Below are positions 10,770-22,306 of a DNA stretch of 64,000 bases, one piece after another. The position numbers were made by a program, and so were the translations under genes. The DNA is taken from NCBI GenBank assembly GCA_020536535.1, contig JAHLWZ010000091.1, forward strand, positions 931 through 64,930, in the 5' to 3' direction. Numbering within the stretch: position 1 is the first letter of the stretch; the number at the start of each line of letters is the position of its first letter. The notes under the pieces were generated by a model. It was not told where the DNA came from, did not search any database, and worked only from the letters and a program-made list of their open reading frames with translations. Source of the DNA: Pelomyxa schiedti (Eukaryota > Evosea > Pelobiontida > Pelomyxidae).

Positions 10770-13700
10770 ATGGAACCACGACTTCGTCGCAGCGTGTCGC
10801 TTTTGGTGGTGGCGTGTCTATGGTTGCTTGCATTTGCGTCTACGTCACATGGCCAAAAGCTCACTGGTTACGAAGAGCTTGCCCAGGTCTTTTTTTTTTT
10901 TCCCGTGCTTTCAGATGTATGATTTTTTTTTGGTGTCTTCACTTATTGTTATTACTTCTTTATGTCTCCTTTTTCTTTGGGTTTTTTTATTATTATTATT
11001 GATGCTTCTTCATTTTGTGCAGTGCCTTGATACAGCGTATCTTGTGGCTGGAATCACAGGTTCTGTGGATAAGCTTATTACCAAAGTCAGAAACATGACA
11101 AGTGACGATTACCTTGTTAGATACCAAGTATTTGATAGTACGTTATGGCTTCTCCTCATTTTCTCCTCTTTGGCAAGGATTGCTATGGCATTGAAGACAC
11201 CAATATTACTTTATATTGGCCGGAGCCAACCCCAGGTGGAGCCTTGGATATAGCACTCACAAGTGGAACTATCCGTCTAGGGGCCCTACCAGTGGATGGC
11301 CAAATTTCTGATGGCATTAAAATGTTTAGTGACAGGATTACGGCAATGTACCGCTTCATTCTATCTCGCTCGTCTTCACTCCACATAGCATTGCTGCTCA
11401 CTATGGTATCAAGTCCCTAAAGCTTAATATGACTCGGTATACTGATGTGGACTCATTATTACATGATATTGATGAACGTGTTATATATGGTGGTGCCACT
11501 TTTTCCTGCAACACTTTCATCCAACACGTCTCCTAGGTTCAATGCCCATGTTTTCGTTGGGAACCGTTGCCAGTCAACAACGCATTTCCACGTTGTATCG
11601 CACATGTTGCTCTTATATTACAGGGCACACTTATGCTTTTTCCCCAAAGCAGTACAATGTTCTTCTTCTCGATTTGAAGGCATCCAATTCACAGTATTTT
11701 GGCAGATAACCTCAGTTGACGCTTTACGTAAAGCTTTATCAAGCACACCCGGTTCCACTGTATCCAATGTATTCAATTCAATGAAAAAATAACTCGGTCT
11801 AGTTAGCTGCAGTGTTGATTGGAACTCACCAAGTAGTCCAAGCAAACTTCCCCACAACCCTTGTGTGGCTGTTCAACAATGTTTCGACAGCTGTTGAAGC
11901 AATGCTCCAGCCTGATGCAAGAATTTTGGCAGTGAGTGGAGAATCTTGGGAGGTATGCGCATATTTACCAGCCACTCTACTGAGCGATCTAGTTTTTTCA
12001 CAACCCCGACTGGGATGGTTATCCACTAGACTTTTATTCCCCCACAGTAATAATTGTTCCCAAAGAAACCCGCATCGAGGATAAAGTACAAAAGCTGTAT
12101 TGTTTTAGCAAACTGACTTTTGGTCATAGGTTGCAGTGGGTGGTACAATTGAGAACTGGCAACAGGGGAATGAGGACCTAGCAAATGTGTATGACGCTGC
12201 TGTGTTGAACATGTTTCAATGGAATTACTTTCAACAGCACTTCGGATCTCTCACAAGCGTGCGCATTGCTGTGCGTTCTCCTCTTCAAAACTACATCATA
12301 ACAAATTTTAGGATTGTGTCAATGGCGATGGATTCTCTTTCCAGCAACCAAGAGGTTATCATATTTCATTTCTCATATTCCCCCTTATGAATATAGAGGG
12401 AGTTCTGGCAACAGTATATACCACAGGTATTATACGTGTAGGAGTTTCCAGAAGAGAAGAAGGAATCCTCCTAACTGCTGTCTCTCAAAACAACATTTCG
12501 GGTCTAATTGTTGATGCTGAGCAGCAAATATGTGCTAGGTGAAACTCCCAATTTGTACCTGTGTTCTCAAGTGTTTTCAGTATTTCTGTGAACCTGGGAA
12601 AGTTCATTAATCCACAGTACTTTTATTATGAAACAGATGAACTCCTCTTGGAGGCGTTGGCAACTGGAGAAATTGATCGTATTTTCACGTAATATTATAA
12701 CACCTTTGATTTAATACCCCTTTTTTTGCCTCCAACAAAAGACACACTTCCTGTTGTATTTGAAGGTGGTGTCATATCAAATGGCACACTCAAACGCTGG
12801 GTGTATCGCTCTTCATGTATTTCATTCTCAGATTTCTCTTATATCTTGGCGAGAACTCCACTTGCAACAGTCTCGGAACTACCAATTACTAGTTCTAGCA
12901 AGGTTTGCTATTTCTTTTTTTCTCCAGCATCACCTACGATTTAATGTTCCCATTCTCCCCAAGACTGGTGGGGTACTCTCCCGGAGCTGCAATGCTTTGA
13001 AAATCGTGTACCAAATACGATGCACTCACGAGTATGACACTATGGACGAGGGGCTGGCAGCTCTGCGCGGTGGCATTATTGATTACCTTGTTGCTGATGC
13101 ATGGCTTATACGTCAAGCCAATGTAACGGGCCTGTACAATACTAGTACTACAGTTATGGCACCACGAGTTTCATTTTTCAGAAAGGACAAAGTTTATGGT
13201 ATGGCCTTGGATCCAATGAGCTGGTGTTTCTAATTGTTATCAAAGCCTGCGGTGATGATATTTATGATGCATCCCTTGGGGAAGAATGTGAAGTCAAGGG
13301 ATTCGGTTGTTCCCAGACTTGCTCTTGCATGGAAGGATTCCGAGTTATCGGGAATTACTCTTGTGAAGAAGTGAATGATGATGGTCCCAGTATTGTGGGA
13401 ATTGTTGTCGGTGTTTGCCTTGGTTCTGTGGCGCTTATCCTGGGGGCCTTAGTTGGTACTATCCTGGTTGTAAGACATATGAACAAGTAAGTTCTTTTTC
13501 CCTATATCCCGTTCTAATTTTTTTAAGGCAAACTCAACTTGAAGCTGCAATCAGCCTTGAACAGAGACAATTTTTGAAACGGGAAAAAAAAGAAGCTGAA
13601 GAGTTTTTTGATGCATCTAAATCCACGTGTGTTTGTGTTTGTGTTTCTTCCACTTCAATATAACAATTGATTAGATTGGTGGAGAATCCCGACGATTTCA

Positions 13701-15633
13701 TGCTCGGGCTATCGATTTCTGAGTTCACCTTTGGGGGTTCATCTCTCAAAGCTGTTGACACTAAACTGGAGGAAGTGTTCCAAATTACAAACGAGACTAA
13801 AAATACAATCTACTGGTCGTTTTATTGCCCCCAGTCACATAAATTTGCCCTGCAAATGGAACCTCAATCAGGATCTCTGGACCCAGTATTCTCCACAAAA
13901 TTTTTTTACCTTGTCTTACCCCCTGTAGATGACGGAGTGGGACATCACTTGCACAGCCATGGTGTACTGCACAACCTCCGTACAGACACATCTTGCTATT
14001 GTTGCTGGGACAAGTTCGCTAATACCCTTTCCAACTTCATTCTAAACCAAGTTCCACAGAGCACAACAAGGAACAACAGCGTTTCAACATTCCGTTGAAT
14101 TTGAAAACCATGAACTCGAACAAGCTTGACCCAGATGAACTCGAAACTGACAAGCAAATAGGTACACTTCTAATTTCTCTTACTCTGGCCCTTTGGCTAA
14201 GACATGAAGGTGAGGGCACTTTTGGAATTGTTTTTAAGGGTACCTGGCGAGGAGCTGAAGTTGCAATTAAGGTTATTAAGTCCATTTCTTGGTAAAGTCC
14301 TGATAAAAATGATAAGGTTCTGAAAAATCAGGATCAAACCTACACCAAGCAAAATAAAGAGGATTTTGAGCGTGAAGTATGTTGAATTATGGACTCGATT
14401 AATTAATTGATTTTATCCAGGTTCAAATGATGGTTTCTTTGAAGCACCCTCAGGTCCTCTTAGCTTAGTGCTATCACCTTAAACCTAACACGTTCCTCCA
14501 ATCACAGATTGTTACATTCTATGGTGCTGTATTTGTTCAAGGATCTCTGGCTATTGTTACAGTACATCTTTTGCATTATTACTTCACCTGTTTCGTAAGG
14601 ACTTATACCCTTTCCAGGAGTTCATGCCATACGGTAACTTACAAAGCCTAATGAAGGACACGAGCAATCCTTTGTCCTTTAAACTCAAATGCAAATTCAT
14701 TCTCGACTGTTCTAAGGCCATGGACTTCTTGCATCATGTTTTTTATTCTTAATGTAGCTCTTTTCTAACTTGGTGTTTCTAGAGTAATGTGATTCACAGG
14801 TTTCCAAGTCTTTCTTTTTTTCTTTTTCACTCAACTGCTCACAGAGATCTCAAGCTTGAAAATTTACTGGTTGCATCTCTGGATGCTTCTGCTTTTGTGT
14901 GTGCCAAGATCACAGATTTGTATGCTGAATGCAAACCGCATCGTTACAACTAATCACTCTAAAAAGCGGTACCACAAAGGCAGTCCAAGATTCTCACACT
15001 TCACAACATATGACGAAGGCCATTGGAACCCCTATTTATATGGCTCCTGAGGTGAAGTACACTTGTTATCGTTTGGTTTTTCTCATTAGGATTGCGAAAG
15101 GTCTTTGAAAAATCACTTTACAGTACAAAAACAGACGTTTTCAGGTATGGCTGTTGCTAAATATCTCCTTTTTCAAATTTTCTAGCTTTGCCATAATGTG
15201 TTGGATTTTGTTCACTGGACAAGGTATTGATACTCTTCCGCATACAAATAACCAACATTCAACTCAGAGCCCTACACTGAGTTTGGTGATTCAATTTGGA
15301 GTATGCTTTTTTTCTTTCAATCCTTGGCAACTTAGCACTAACAATACAACCACAGAGATTGGTGACTTTTTATTGAAGGGAGAGGTACGAGTTTCTATCT
15401 ACTTTAGAATAACTTGTTCACACCGTTACCCTCCAGCGGCTCCCAATCCCTGCTGATCTGAATCCCAAAATTGCCGACCTGATAAAGATCTGTTGGGACC
15501 AAGACTCAAACAACAGACCAGGTTTGTACACCAAAACATCTTTTTGCAGTCAAATGACACAACTCTAGATTTCTCAAGTATCATTGTTATGGTTCAGGAG
15601 CTTAGTGTAAAGAAACACCACCACAAACACTAA
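10770..15633 (+). CDS. Receptor kinase: solute-binding-like ectodomain, TM, MSP-like domain, TKL kinase
   Basis: Predicted plasma-membrane sensor kinase. The first exon encodes a signal peptide (MEPRLRRSVSLLVVACLWLL). The ectodomain (about 11030-13200) has repeated blocks typical of bacterial family-3 solute-binding proteins: ALTSGTIRLGALPVDG, TTGIIRVGVSRREEGIL, LLLEALATGEID and YDTMDEGLAALRGGIIDYLV, suggesting two or three lobes. A Cys-rich module follows (CGDDIYDASLGEECE with GCSQTCSC), like DUF4215 repeats. The membrane span is VGIVVGVCLGSVALILGALV (13400-13470). Inside, 13675-14095 reads like a major-sperm-protein Ig fold (TIYWSFYCPQSHKFALQME, PQSG). The kinase (14200-15530) has GEGTFGIVFKG, EVAIKVIK, VIHRDLKLENLL, a DFG restored by splicing near 14918, GTPIYMAPE, KSLYSTKTDVFSFAIMCW and ICWDQDSNNRP, so it should be active. 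The last exon ends at 15633. It converges on the ankyrin gene. Confidence 0.9.
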
Positions 15634-15759
15634 ACTGATCACCCTAGCTGGAGAACCAGCATAAACCACAGCACCAGTGACAACCCTCTTTTTGTGTTAA
15701 ATATACTACAAAGAAGCATAGTTTATTCCACAACATCCACTGAAGGTTACTTTTTTTTG

Positions 15760-17017
15760 TTACAATCTTCTTCGTTTTGAAGAAAAACACCCTCCTTGTT
15801 GCTGCCGCGCCGATTCCCTTTTCCTTCCTTCACTAGTATCTTCCTCCAAATCAGAGTTGTAATCACTGTCATCCTCTCCACTCCCAGTCCCACAAGATGA
15901 CAAGCTGTCATCACTTCGGAATCCTTCATCAGCACTGGAATCATCACTCGTCTTAGAAGTCCTTGTTGAACGATGGTGGAGGCACGAGGGCCGGTGCGTG
16001 GGATGCAAACCCTGGTCCTCCACCTCGTCATCGTCGGAAATGGTTCTGTCCAAATAAGAAGCTCTTCTCAGTTCCGGGAAAGCACTCGCCAAGCAGCGCT
16101 GAACTCCCGGAGGAAGTTCCGCGAATGTGTTAGTAGCAGTGCCTCCATCATCCAGTGCCTCTTCCACATCGTTGAAGGTGATGGAGTAGTGGGATACCAG
16201 CCAGTGAACAACGCTAATGTGCCCACCAAGGCAGGCAGAGCGGAGAGAGAGTAGAACGGGACAATGCTTATCTCTTGTCTCAGCACTCCTGGATATGCCC
16301 CACGTGGGGAGTGCGAGGTCACCCAGTGAAGCTGCCCACTGTGCGATGCCAAGCCAACCATTTTGGCAGCTGGTTTGAAGTACCTCAAATTCATTGGCAG
16401 CCAGGTCGTCGGGCTTAAGCCTGAAGGAAGTGTGCAACCATTTGAGGAAGTTTAGGTGCCCGTGAGTAGCACCAACTCGGAGAACAAGGTTGTCACAGTC
16501 CCCCTAAGGTGAGTTGCAAGAAAAACTTTCACTTTTACACGCAGTAGCATTAGAATCATAATAATAAAAAAAGTATATTCCAGAGACAACTCAAAGGTTC
16601 AACAAGACTTGGGAGTTGGAAATTGAACCTGGAGAAACTTGACACCAGTTGCCAGCCTGATGAAAAACCTGTCCGACTCAGTCTCGCACACGTCGGGCTT
16701 CGTGAGACCCCTGACGAGCCTGAGGGCCTCGGCGGGCCTCACGTACCCCCACCTCGCGCACACGATCACCACGTCCGTGGGCGAGACGCACCACGCGCCG
16801 TCGGTCACGTAGCGCGCCACGGGCCGAGACAGAAGCGGGAGGGCCTGCGAGAGGCGCAGCAGGGCCACCAAGTTGGAGCCGCACGGGGAGGAGTACTGGG
16901 TGGGGACGACGCCGGACCTGCAAAGTGAGTTATGGGTGGCGGAACCCCAAGGGAAGAATTAACCAACCACAGCCCACGGCACAACAGAGAGACCCACGCC
17001 CGCTCTTTGGCGTTCAT
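15760..17017 (-). CDS. Ankyrin-repeat-type protein with acidic/basic tail
   Basis: The proposed start is 17017 (MNAKERAWVSLLCRGLW). An intron brings it to SGVVPTQYSSPCGSNLVALL, then YVTDGAWCVSPTDVVIVC, ARWGYVRPAEALRLVRGL and SDRFFIRLATG. A further intron leads to DNLVLRVGATHGHLNFLKWL, LQTSCQNGWLGIAQWAASLG and LSLRSACLGGHISVVHWLVS. The pattern 'A-x-x-G-H-x-x-V-V-x-W-L' is that of degenerate ankyrin repeats. The C-terminal 130 residues are Asp/Ser-rich and finish with a short basic cluster (SSKRRRL) that could be a nuclear signal. The first two exons are GC-rich, the rest is not. No enzymatic motif is visible; a scaffold role is the most that can be inferred. Confidence 0.65.
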
Positions 17018-17848
17018 CAACTATTTGTTTTCAGGAAGAAGTACAACGAAAAAGTCAGTCTCTTGATGATCTTGGTCACCCAACGCGTGCTGGTTGTTTT
17101 GTGTGGGTAGGGATGAGAGAACACTCTTTTCCAGGTTAGCTCACCTACGTCTTCAACACCCTCTCCAACAAAAAAAGTGGGTTGCGTGGTTGCGTCAAGC
17201 GTGGTCTGGTGGCTCAGCGAGCCATTCCCATTAAGTCAGTGCCTCCCGGCATCGCCCAGGCAGGGTCCTGTTTGACGAGGACTCCTGCTCAAGCGTGCAG
17301 CAGGCGGGATTGTTTGTTGGGGAGCCTCGGCTCGACTACCTGCCGGGTCGCAGGCTCCCCTAATGGGAACGGGATTGGTGGTCCCGTTACCCCGATGAAG
17401 CACTGGCAGGCCGAGTTTAGTACCCGGTGTCGCAGAACTTTGCGACAATGACAACCGTCATCGTGCCAGAGACCCCAGCGGGGTAATGAGGCCCAATCGA
17501 TGGAGATGGTGGTAGCCCCATCCTCGCAGTTGGGATCGGCGAAAAGACGCATTTTTCGCAAAGGTCGTCGGAAGATTCCATTCAGTCGAATTGAAACAAA
17601 TGTTTGAAGTAACGCTCGTGCTTTTTATGCACACAACCCGAAGTTTTCTCATCTTCTCCACTCTGATAAAATCACTTTTCATCTCGTACATTTCATTATG
17701 GGATGGGTCTGGACCCGAGCAAACGGAAGCCCACGATTCAGACTGCTCATCGTTTAGTCGCGGTGTATACCGGCGCAACTTGCAAGTTCACCTCATCCAC
17801 GTCTCTCAGAAATGGTTTCTGCCATCAATCCCTCGCTTTCTTCCAGAA
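17018..17848. other. Divergent spacer containing structured-RNA candidate
   Basis: This gap of about 830 bases separates the ankyrin gene (minus) and an unidentified gene (plus). The central part (17170-17475) is rich in hairpins and is listed separately. Open frames such as 17182-17451 on the plus strand look like random translation of GC-rich DNA. Coding upstream of 17849 for the plus-strand gene cannot be excluded: a frame is open from 17591. Confidence 0.45.
17170..17475. ncRNA. Candidate structured non-coding RNA (hairpin cluster)
   Basis: A GC-rich island in an intergenic region with at least four hairpins readable by eye. The clearest is GGGGAGCCT at 17319-17327 pairing with AGGCTCCCC at 17351-17359. 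Next to it, GGGAACGGGA pairs with TCCCGTTACC (about 17363-17391). Others are TGGCTC/GAGCCA near 17210-17224 and TGTCGCA/TGCGACA near 17428-17446. I compared it from memory with SRP RNA, RNase P/MRP, U1-U6 and U3 and found no signature, so the class is unknown and the strand undecided. It could instead be a GC-rich promoter island with chance pairing. Confidence 0.35.
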
Positions 17849-19806
17849 ATGACCAGCGCAAATGGCGAAGATGAACGACCGAGCAGTGGGCCACCTAAAA
17901 AACTACGCACTGGGGCAACCACAGCACCGGATAGAACTGCCAAGTTGGAGCGGATCGCCGCATCGCTGTCCCGTGCCCCGACGCGGCAAAAGGCCTTGGA
18001 CTGCGTGATGTCCTTCATGCCCCTTCCCGTTTTGCTACAAGTTTCGTGTTTATGTGACTGTGAATGTGTCTTAGAACCGTCGTGTGTGAATCGGCACAGC
18101 CACACCCATAAGTTCGAAGCGAAGGCTCAACGACCTAACCAAAACGAACGCCCACTAACAGGTCGAAAGAGTTGCCCGCATGCGGGTCACGCACGACACG
18201 TTCGTTGTGGTCCAGCACCTCACAACCGACCTGTGCTTCAGACTGTTGCGGCTCTGCTCAAAGGACGTGTGCGAATCTTCTGCATCCGACTTGGACCACC
18301 TGAGAGACCGAGTCATTCGAGGATTCGTTTACTTGCTGAGCGGCACCGACCACTCCATAGTTCTCGATCTGTTGTGGAGGGACAGCTCCAGGTGCCCGTA
18401 CTCTAACTCCGAATGGCCTTTGGTGTGGAATTCCTTGTGCAAGGATCACAGGCATTGCGGGGGAGCTCCTTTGCGCGAGATAGGCGAGGCTCTTCGCGAC
18501 TATGAAAGCTACTCTATCATCACAAAGAAAAGGACACCCTACGGCACTATGCCCTCGAAGCGAGCTGTGAGAGTGGAAGAGTTTCTTACCGGGCTGTGCG
18601 AACCCAAGGCTTTATTTTCTGTTCTGGAATGCGTTTCATCCTGGTTCCTTGAGTTTGCGTGCATGTCAAACAGCTTACTGGAGATTGTTGTTCGTCCGGG
18701 TCTTTCTCTGTTTAGGTTTCATATTTTTTTTTATTTACAAGTCACTTCTGAAGTAACCCCTTTTCACTTAGTTTGGAGAGTTACGATAAGGCCTATTTTG
18801 CCGCCCTCTCTTCTAAATCGATTGCCTTGGCACGCAAAGTTAGAGAACCACAAACTCTCTGGATCTATGACAGAAATGTCAGGAGATTGCTCATCGATAT
18901 GTGGCTACATGGAATTCCACCTGGGGACCCTGTTTGGAACAAAATTCACGCAATTCCTATAATGTGTGTTGGGAAAGTGGACCAAAGGACAAAGGCATTT
19001 ATGCACAAAGAAGATTCTGATGCTTCCGAGTCTGATGACGACTTTGGGCTACTTCCCCCAAACTGTGCCTATATTGTGGAGCTGGTGGATGGCAGTGGGG
19101 TTGGCCACAAGCTCGTTTTTGATTTCAATCAAGGCGATGCTGATGCCAATACTGGAATTTTTGGGCATGCTCTTTCTGCAAGGGGTATATGGGTCACTTT
19201 CGCTGGAGATGCCTTATGCGACTCCGGAACTCTCGTAACAGCAACAGACCTAGCACTCCATGTATTTTTCCTCATTTTTTAACTACTCTAATTTTTTTCT
19301 TTGGGATTTACAGACATTTGTTCCCCACAACAAGGATTTTCCTCAAGGCCTTCTTCCAGCCAAATCCACATGGACAGACAATAAATTCACTTTTGGTTCC
19401 CAAGTCGAATTGATTTGCTTTGCAGTTGCAATGCTGTGCATGAAACGGGTGCGTCCTCTTTTCTTAGAGAGTAAACTAACTATGATACATGCAGCCACCC
19501 ATGGCCTTCACTGGAGTAGGAGCGTCTCTCGCCCGGAATTCCTTGAAATCTCTTCTCACCATTGTCTTCCGCAAAGTAGTGCAACAAAACAACCTGTCAG
19601 CACTGATCCCATCATCATTCATTGAGCAAGTAGCCAGGCTTGTGGATCCCAAGTTCCCCATTGTTAACAACAGCACAACAAACACAAACCATCCCACCAA
19701 GACAACAACAGCACCAACAATTGGTGATCCTTGGCCATATGGGCAACTGAAGCCGTACCCAGAACAGATCAAACTTTGGCGAAGTGGCAAAGACTCCAAC
19801 ACATAA
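17849..19806 (+). CDS. Unidentified protein, possible F-box-like N-terminal region
   Basis: I do not recognise the family. The start at 17849 (MTSANGEDERPSSGPPKKLR) gives a short basic/Ser leader, then LERIAASLSRAPTRQ and CVMSFMPLPVLLQ. An intron (about 18033-18162) joins this to VERVARMRVTHDTFVVVQHL and DLCFRLLRLCSKDV. This 'LP..LLQ..RVARM' helix pattern recalls an F-box but is not decisive. Later blocks are SGTDHSIVLDLLWRD, SYDKAYFAALSSKSIALARK, RLLIDMWLHGIPPGDPVW, an acidic patch (DSDASESDDDFG), CAYIVELVDGSGVGHKLVFD and SARGIWVTFAGDALCD. An intron near 19262-19312 leads to TFVPHNKDFPQGLLPA and GSQVELICFAVAMLCMKR, ending LWRSGKDSNT at 19806. Splice phases agree through the 3' half, so the gene is real although its role is unknown. 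Confidence 0.6.
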
Positions 19807-20097
19807 AGAGGGTGAATTCTCAGCCTTAAAAAAGGAACACCGGGAGGTCAAAAAAAGCTCGCTGAACTTAGTCCGCAGCGAAAAGTGCGTATTTTCACTA
19901 CGTTTCATTGTCAACGAACCTGATGCCATGAAAAAACTTCCGCCGAAAACGTGAAGCACTATCTGCTCTTCTTAAAACAGTAGGATCGCCCCGATAGAAA
20001 CACAAAAAAAACTCAAAAACAGGCCCGCACTACGCGGACAACGGTTGTTTGGTGCTAAAGGTGAAAGTAAAGTGCCACACAAAAAGGTGAGACTGAG

Positions 20098-21127
20098 ATG
20101 TCATCTTCGTCACCTCAGCCGGGCACTCTTGTCAAAAAGGTCCCACCACCCATCACAATCAACAAGAAAAAACGAAGACGGGGGGCCTCCGGTGTCGGTG
20201 CTGCTTCTGGGCCTGGATCTACGTGTTCACGACATGCAGAAGAAAACCAGAGACAACTACACTCCAGAAGTCACGCCGTAAAAGCAGGTGTGCAATCGCA
20301 TCTACCTTAGAATTTACAAGTTGCCATTTACTATGGAAGTAACCCTCAAAATTAACATAGCAGAATTATTTTGTTGGTGGTAATTTGTTCAGACTTATTT
20401 TAACCTTGATAACGCAGACTCTGTTGTATCATTAAACTTTGTTCTCTTTATTCCTACTACACTTTCACCGGATTTGATCAGAAAGCACCCTCTTGTCCGA
20501 GCAATATGCGAGACAATAGAGGACTCAGTGTTTATGATTCTTGACAGAAGAGCCTTTCCTGTTGTTATGAACCAATATGGCTTCAGGCTGCTGGGGCTAC
20601 GACCTACGTTGCACTACAGCGCTTCAAAAAGATCACAAACAAGCACTTCAACACAACACCCCACTTCTCAGCAAAGATTTCTAGAAAATCTGGACAATTT
20701 GACTCATATCCATACACCAGGGGGCCCTCGACTTTCAAATGACCTGCCAACCTCCCCCGAGTCCACCTGCACCGTCCAAGCAATTCCCCTGACAGAAGAT
20801 AACGTATATTCCTCCAACTGGCTCGATACATTTGTTGTGGAGGGGCAAATTGAGGAATGTCACGATCTTTGGGCACTGACTGTTGCTGGGGAAGTTCCAT
20901 CCGTAATGCCAGACTTGACAAACGAGCACGAACGGAAAGGCACAACCCTCGTAAGAGTGTACAGTGGAGAAGGAAGTGTACTGGACTACAACTGGACTGG
21001 GATAAGACTAGTGGACCAGACTGGAAATTTCATTGCCAGTTTGCACATGGGTTCTCCAAGGAGGGAAGTGGATAACAGAGTAACAGGGATTGCACAAGAA
21101 CTAACTGATGTTTTAACACTTTCTTAA
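20098..21127 (+). CDS. Unidentified protein
   Basis: The first exon (20098 to about 20286) encodes MSSSSPQPGTLVKKVPPPI and a basic patch INKKKRRRGAS. An intron that ends before ACTCTGTTG (about 20419) joins it to a long 3' exon reading SVVSLNFVLFIPTTLSPDLI, IRKHPLVRAICETIEDSVFM and RRAFPVVMNQYGFRLLGLRP. A Ser/Thr/Gln-rich linker follows, then DTFVVEGQIEECHDLWALTV, RKGTTLVRVYSGEGSVLDYN and WTGIRLVDQTGNFIASLHMG, ending at 21127. The C-terminal half looks like a compact beta-rich domain. No motif I know. The 3' end faces a small membrane-protein gene across about 45 bases. Confidence 0.5.
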
Positions 21128-21172
21128 AGAAACAACAAAATGAACATATTTCAGTATAAGTTGTTCTTTATT

Positions 21173-21950
21173 TTACTCCTTGGTTCTCTTCTTCGACTTT
21201 TGTTTGTAAACAACCCAGCCGACACATACACCAACTCCCCCAACAACAATAACACCAAGTATGCAACCTGTCAAATGTTATCACAAAGAAAAAGAGGAAC
21301 GAGGAAAAACTACGCACCATAGACAATTGGTTTCAGGTTTGCTGTGTGGTTATTAGTCGAAACAGAAAATAGTGGGGAAAGGAAAAAAACATACTCTCAC
21401 AATCAGGATAGCCAGAGTTTCCACCAGAGCAAATCATGCAGCCGTATTCAGGGTGATCATCTGTTACACAATACGTAAATACCCTTAAAGGACTTCATTT
21501 TTGCATAGATGATATTATATCTTTACAACTTAATAATGGTATTAATAATGGAAGGTAGGGAATTCAATGAAATGAAATGCATACACGCGCTTGTGCAGGA
21601 TTCACAGATTTCGTACTCGATGCAGTTGACGCATCCCCTGCTCGAGCAGAATGGCTGACTATCCGAGGCCGTGGGGGCCAAATCCTCCACGACGGCGTAC
21701 CTCTTCCTCAGCCTGTCCTCCAAGTGCGAAGCCTTTGCAGCGAGGCTCTGGGCCAACTCGGCGGCCGAAGCAGCGGCAGCTGTCGCAGAGGGCGCAGCGC
21801 CGGCGGGGGCGGCAGAAGGGGTGGGTGATGTGCGCATGGACGCGCGTTCCGCGAATGTGTGGGGCATGTTGCCAGCATGCCTGGGAGGCACGAGAGCCAA
21901 GGTCCCTACGACTACCGCCAACAGCAGTAACAACTCACTCCCTGTTTGTT
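21173..21950 (-). CDS. Small type I membrane protein, Cys-rich ectodomain
   Basis: The 5' coding exon reads SELLLLLAVVVGTLALVPPR, a likely signal peptide, then an Ala/Ser/Pro-rich region and a helix LAQSLAAKASHLEDRLRKRY. A Cys cluster follows (FCSSRGCVNCIEYEICESC). After an intron comes DDHPEYGCMICSGGNSGYPD, again Cys-rich. The last exon encodes a membrane span and short basic tail, GCILGVIVVVGGVGVCVGWV then YKQKSKKRTKE, with stop at 21173-21175. The start is unresolved: no ATG sits in frame in the exon, and AAACAG at 21950 looks like a splice acceptor, so a short first exon probably lies upstream. Layout matches a small secreted or surface receptor. It diverges from the GH2 enzyme gene. Confidence 0.6.
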
Positions 21951-22306
21951 TGTTTGTTGTTTTTGTTTGAAGAGGTCAGTTCAACAATTTTCTTAAGAAA
22001 CGTAGAGAGGAATGGTGGGGAGAAAGCTAGAAGATTTAAAAAAAAAAAAAGAAGCGCGGAGAGGGGCCGCACTCATCACTCCTGATGTTGCCCTTCGTTT
22101 GTGGGGTTTTTTTCCGACAATTTCCTGTCAGTTGCTGAATAGATCTTTGGGGACTTGATTGGGGCAGGAGCAGTCTCTCAGGCTCCTGTCAACCCCACTA
22201 CTTCGTTAGGCGGTTCCTCCAGTGTTCTTCATGCCCCTAATTCAACACACCAGTCCCATTCAGAATCCCCTTCGTGTAACGATCGAAATACAACGAAACA
22301 GAGGTA
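21951..22306. promoter_or_regulatory. Divergent spacer upstream of GH2 gene
   Basis: This spacer should hold the promoters of the small membrane-protein gene (minus) and the GH2 gene (plus), and perhaps a first exon of the former. Nothing specific stands out beyond A-rich runs near 22038-22050. Confidence 0.35.

Noticed and set aside
17170-17475. SRP RNA, RNase P or U-snRNA identity for the hairpin cluster
   Set aside because: No conserved loops or boxes of those RNAs could be found on either strand, so only an unknown structured RNA is proposed.
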